A stretch of 32,314 nt of DNA, from assembly GCA_003427395.1 (NCBI GenBank), contig BFEA01000006.1:5411489-5443802 (forward strand), written 5' to 3'. Below are positions 29,919-32,314 of this stretch, piece after piece. The position numbers and the translations under genes are program-made. The first letter of the stretch is position 1, and each line of letters starts with the position of its first letter. The notes beneath the pieces were generated by a model, which ran no database searches, was not told the origin of the DNA, and was given only the letters and a program-made list of their open reading frames with translations. The stretch comes from Chara braunii. Taxonomy: Eukaryota > Streptophyta > Charophyceae > Charales > Characeae.

Positions 29919-30656
29919 TCTAACCCCTAGCTTCTATCCACCCTAAGTCACCTGTCTCTCCTTCTCCTTTTATTTCAAGGAGTTCCTTGCCTATGTCCTA
30001 AGTTATCTTTTAGGGAATCTCACATTTCCCCTCCTTTCAGTCCTTGCCTTTTCTCTCATGCGGAAAAGCACACTCTTTGGTGCTTATGCGGTAGTCTCGC
30101 TGAGATCAACTCAAGCTAGTTGGCGGTTTTCTCCCTTAGGAGTTTATCAATGAACTGAAGCTACTCGGATCTTCTTTTTTCTCTTAATTCCTTTTTCCCG
30201 CGGTGTTTGCCTTTTCTTACATTCCTTTTAAGGAACCTTTGGAGTCACTCCCGATGGAGCACTCCTTTTCCTTTCTCTTCTTCTTGTCCTGACATAAGCA
30301 AGTAGTGGGCTGATTCACCCGGGAATCTTCCATAACTTTATCAATTCCAGGCAAAACGGTTAGTCAAAGGTGTAGTCGAGTAGCCTCACGGGGATACTCA
30401 GTCACCCTTCAAAGTAAATGTAGTCCTCATACAACCAAGCAGTTCATGCATTCTAGTGCAAGCGATTGGATAACTCACCCGGGAGCATCCTTTTATTAGT
30501 TAAGCAGGTAGTTAGGAGGCCTGTGTTGAATCGTTTCAACACTTGGACCAATACTCAGAGAACATTCTAGATACAGGTGTCAATACAGAATTAAAGCTAG
30601 TAATAGGCAACCTTCACGGAAGCCTCCTATTACTCCTTGATCAAAGCTCAGTCTTT

Positions 30657-30745
30657 GCCTGCAGGCCCTCGTTTTTCAGCTTTCAGGCTGAAACGACCGG
30701 GGCCTGTAAGCCCTAAGTTTTAGGCTTTTAGGCTGAATGTCCGGG
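30657..30745. repeat. Tandem repeat, 2 x about 45 bp
   Basis: Units at 30657-30701 and 30702-30745 share GCCTG, GCCCT, TTTCAGGCTGAA or TTTTAGGCTGAA, and CCGGG in order. They lie inside the presumed 3' LTR of element 4, 40 bp from its edge. Confidence 0.75.
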
Positions 30746-30765
30746 ACGGGCCCTGCAGGGCCCGT
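30746..30765. repeat. Perfect 20-bp palindrome
   Basis: ACGGGCCCTGCAGGGCCCGT is identical to its reverse complement. It overlaps GTGTGGC (30764-30770), which itself pairs with GCCACAC at 30781-30787, giving a second 7-bp hairpin at the LTR edge. Confidence 0.95.
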
Positions 30766-30786
30766 GTGGCTACGCAGTATGCCACA

Positions 30787-30799
30787 CCCCCCCCTCCTT
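30787..30799 (-). other. Polypurine tract of element 4
   Basis: The minus strand reads AAGGAGGGGGGGG directly before TGTGGC. A purine run immediately before a TG is where plus-strand DNA synthesis of an LTR retroelement starts. It comes 12 bases after the stop of the Gag-chromodomain ORF. Confidence 0.7.
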
Positions 30800-30811
30800 G
30801 AAGAACCGAGC

Positions 30812-32128
30812 TTACCCGCGAGGTCGAAGCTGTCTGTCTGAGGGAGGGACCACAGTCCGAGTGGGAAGAGCTGGTCGTGAAGCTTCCTGAGCTAACCTCC
30901 GCTTTTCATAATGCACGTAGATCAGCGGTGCGGATGATTTCAAATCTGCGCCTGAAATCCACCGAGTGTCGTCGCGATCGCATGCTTTGAATGTGACTTT
31001 GTACTGTCGCGGCTTGCTGCCGTACTTGCGATCGGAGATGACGCGGTCAACTTCCTGATGACCATCCATAGAAAGAGGGTCCTGCGATCGTCGGTCCGGA
31101 AAGTCGTCGCTCTTGGCTGGCGTGTATGTTGCCAGCTTTGAGGCGTGGAAGACCGGATAGACCGTCAGATGCTCTGGAATGTTGATCACAAATGAAGGGC
31201 CATCGGGCTCATCGCCCGCGGCTGCTGTCACAAACCAAGGTCCAAACCACTTGGGAAGCAGTTTGCATGAAACATCCTGTTCCAGTGCAAACTCTTCCGC
31301 GGAGACCCAAACCATATCTTCCCAGGAGACCACCTTGTACAGGTCTGAAACCTGGACGCCGTGGATGGTTGCCATGTGGCTGAGCCAGATCTGACAACCT
31401 TCCTTGGTGTATATGAACAGAGCATTGATGAACAGATGGTCAGGGACTTCGTGAATCCCCAACTCCGTTGTAAATCCTTGCCACCAGACGACCGGGTCTT
31501 GATGTGTGTAGTCATCAAATTTCTCGATCCGGAACGTCGGCATCTTGTATGGCCTCGCCGAGCTGTTGTTGTGGCTGCGGTCAGTCTGCTGTTGCTGACT
31601 GATCTTAGTGTCCAGCAACTCGAACCGCTGGCTGATGGTGGACGGCTCTGTGAAGGCACTTATGTCTCCTAGCATTGCCACTACGTGGTCAACGCATTCC
31701 TCCAGTTGGCGGCTAGAGGATGCACTGCTGGAAGCTCCAGCTTCTGGTCCTGGTACAGCCTGTTCCAAGTCCAGTACACGCGCGTCCAGTGCCGGTGTGG
31801 CATCCTTGTGCTGCTCTTCCGGTATTGCCTCGTCGCCGTTCGGTTCAAAATGCCAGTACTTGAGTCTCTCGATGCTGTTGGTTTCATAACGCAGCAGCAG
31901 ATCCTGGGCTTCCTTGCGGCAAGCCTGGGCATCTGCGTCTGCTTCGGCCTGTAGCCGCAGCTTCTCTGCTGCTGCCGCTTCGTCAGCCTGTAGCTGGGCA
32001 GCCTTGACTGCCAAGTGGCATTGTTCCTCAGTCGCGATGAGTGCGAGCTGATTTTCGAACCGCTGTCGGTATTCGACAATGGTTTCATTTGCCAGTTGGC
32101 CTGGCATGCCCAGAAGTGAGCCCGTCAT
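30812..32128 (-). CDS. Intact Gag - integrase C-terminal domain - chromodomain fusion, element 4
   Basis: A single open frame, preferred start ATG 32128 (MTGSLLGMPGQLANETIV; 438 codons). An in-frame ATG at 32158 lies inside the upstream repeat array and is less likely. Counted from 32158: residues 20-95 are an Ala/Glu/Gln-rich helix, 140-200 low-complexity Ser/Gln linker, 206-280 the N-terminal part of a Gag capsid (MPTFRIEKFDDYTHQDP, WWQGFTTELGI). At about residue 281 (about 31318) it switches to integrase C-terminal sequence (VSAEEFALEQDVSCKLLPKW, GPWFV, YPVFHASKLATY), then a chromodomain at 366-412 (EVDRVISDRKYG, YKVTFKACDRDDTRWISG). Protease, reverse transcriptase, RNase H and the integrase core are absent. 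It cannot transpose alone; it could be mobilised by a complete relative. Confidence 0.75.
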   Translation of the reverse strand: MTGSLLGMPGQLANETIVEYRQRFENQLALIATEEQCHLAVKAAQLQADEAAAAEKLRLQAEADADAQACRKEAQDLLLRYETNSIERLKYWHFEPNGDEAIPEEQHKDATPALDARVLDLEQAVPGPEAGASSSASSSRQLEECVDHVVAMLGDISAFTEPSTISQRFELLDTKISQQQQTDRSHNNSSARPYKMPTFRIEKFDDYTHQDPVVWWQGFTTELGIHEVPDHLFINALFIYTKEGCQIWLSHMATIHGVQVSDLYKVVSWEDMVWVSAEEFALEQDVSCKLLPKWFGPWFVTAAAGDEPDGPSFVINIPEHLTVYPVFHASKLATYTPAKSDDFPDRRSQDPLSMDGHQEVDRVISDRKYGSKPRQYKVTFKACDRDDTRWISGADLKSSAPLIYVHYEKRRLAQEASRPALPTRTVVPPSDRQLRPRG

Positions 32129-32131
32129 TTT

Positions 32132-32311
32132 GCTGACGTGGCACTGCTGACGTGGCATTGCTTACGTGGCACTGTGTCTGACGTGGCACTGTGTCTGATG
32201 TGGCACTGCTGACGTGGCACTGCTTACGTGGCACTGTGTCTGACGTGGCACTGCTTACGTGGCACTGTGTCTGACGTGACATTGCTGACGTGGCACTGCT
32301 TATGTGGCACT
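32132..32311. repeat. Array of 12 short repeats containing TGACGTGG
   Basis: Twelve head-to-tail units: eight of 14 bp (GCTKACGTGGCAYT type) and four of 17 bp (GTGTCTGACGTGGCACT type). The 17-bp units start at 32174, 32191, 32236 and 32267. Ten units have an ACGT core; units 5 and 12 have ATGT, a CpG-to-TpG change. Six carry TGACGTGG. The array ends 4 bases before the preferred ATG of the fusion ORF and reaches almost to the window edge, so it may continue. Confidence 0.95.
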
Positions 32312-32314
32312 ATG

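Larger units (their letters stand above)
28820..30786 (-). other. LTR material: 5' LTR of element 3 followed by 3' LTR of element 4
   Basis: No gene was recognised in about 2 kb. The left end abuts the primer-binding site of element 3; the right end is where the 3' LTR of element 4 must begin (minus strand TGTGGC at 30786, just after a polypurine tract). The point where the two meet was not found. Structures seen include a 9-bp hairpin at 29897-29918, two CACCCGGGA blocks (30317 and 30477), and the repeats and palindrome at 30657-30765. Confidence 0.5.
30787..32314 (-). mobile_element. Element 4: internally deleted chromodomain-type Ty3/gypsy element
   Basis: Order on the minus strand: repeat array, fusion ORF, polypurine tract, 3' LTR start. 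The 5' LTR and primer-binding site would lie beyond the window end. The chromodomain and the GPF/Y-like integrase end identify the parent as a chromovirus-type Ty3/gypsy element. Unlike elements 1 to 3 its one frame is unbroken, which suggests recent origin or selection. Confidence 0.7.

Noticed and set aside
32132-32311. CRISPR-like array
   Set aside because: The units abut with no unique spacers and the context is a eukaryotic retroelement, so this is a minisatellite or motif array.

Overview
The window looks like nuclear DNA of a green-lineage (streptophyte) eukaryote. It is packed with decayed Ty3/gypsy LTR retrotransposons, the two firm primer-binding sites are of types familiar from land-plant elements (TGGTATC and TGGCGCCGTTNCCGGGGA), and long GA/CT, AC and ATA microsatellites separate them. 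A repeat-rich charophyte alga such as Chara would fit, but the sequence does not prove the species. No bacterial, organellar or RNA gene was recognised.

Layout. (1) 184-5618, minus strand, element 1: a Ty3/gypsy relic with candidate 5' LTR, primer-binding site, long leader, gag, zinc knuckle, protease, reverse transcriptase and the start of RNase H. It is broken by frameshifts and two in-frame TAG codons and cut off inside RNase H next to a GA microsatellite. (2) 5619-8352: non-coding, pyrimidine-rich, probably including the LTR of element 2. (3) 8354-12499, plus strand, element 2: a TGGCGCC-type primer-binding site, a 2-kb AT-rich leader, then two decayed tandem copies of an unrecognised ORF family and an acidic stretch. 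No pol was found. (4) 12500-19583: non-coding, with microsatellites, possible splice sites and small exons, a possible LTR edge at 15769, and a 147-bp tandem duplication. (5) 19583-28819, minus strand, element 3: from its primer-binding site it carries a basic/acidic/proline-rich ORF, two tandem ORFs of the same family as element 2, gag with a Gly/Gln/Asn/Tyr-rich nucleocapsid and CCHC knuckle, protease, reverse transcriptase, RNase H and integrase. It is truncated just after the last catalytic residue of integrase. (6) 28820-30786: LTR material of elements 3 and 4. (7) 30787-32314, minus strand, element 4: an internally deleted derivative whose single intact frame joins the N-terminal part of Gag directly to the integrase C-terminal domain and a chromodomain. 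It ends 12 bases before a polypurine tract and is preceded by twelve copies of a 14/17-bp repeat built around TGACGTGG.

Most notable: two retroelements on opposite strands both carry a tandem pair of the same uncharacterised ~255-residue ORF. In element 3 the pair lies between the primer-binding site and gag; in element 2 it follows the leader. Mutual alignment by eye shows a shared set of motifs in all four copies. Also notable are the intact Gag-chromodomain fusion and the ACGT-motif array upstream of it. Elements 1, 2 and 3 are pseudogenised; element 4's fusion ORF is the only long intact frame. All family assignments are from motifs read by eye; no database search was run.
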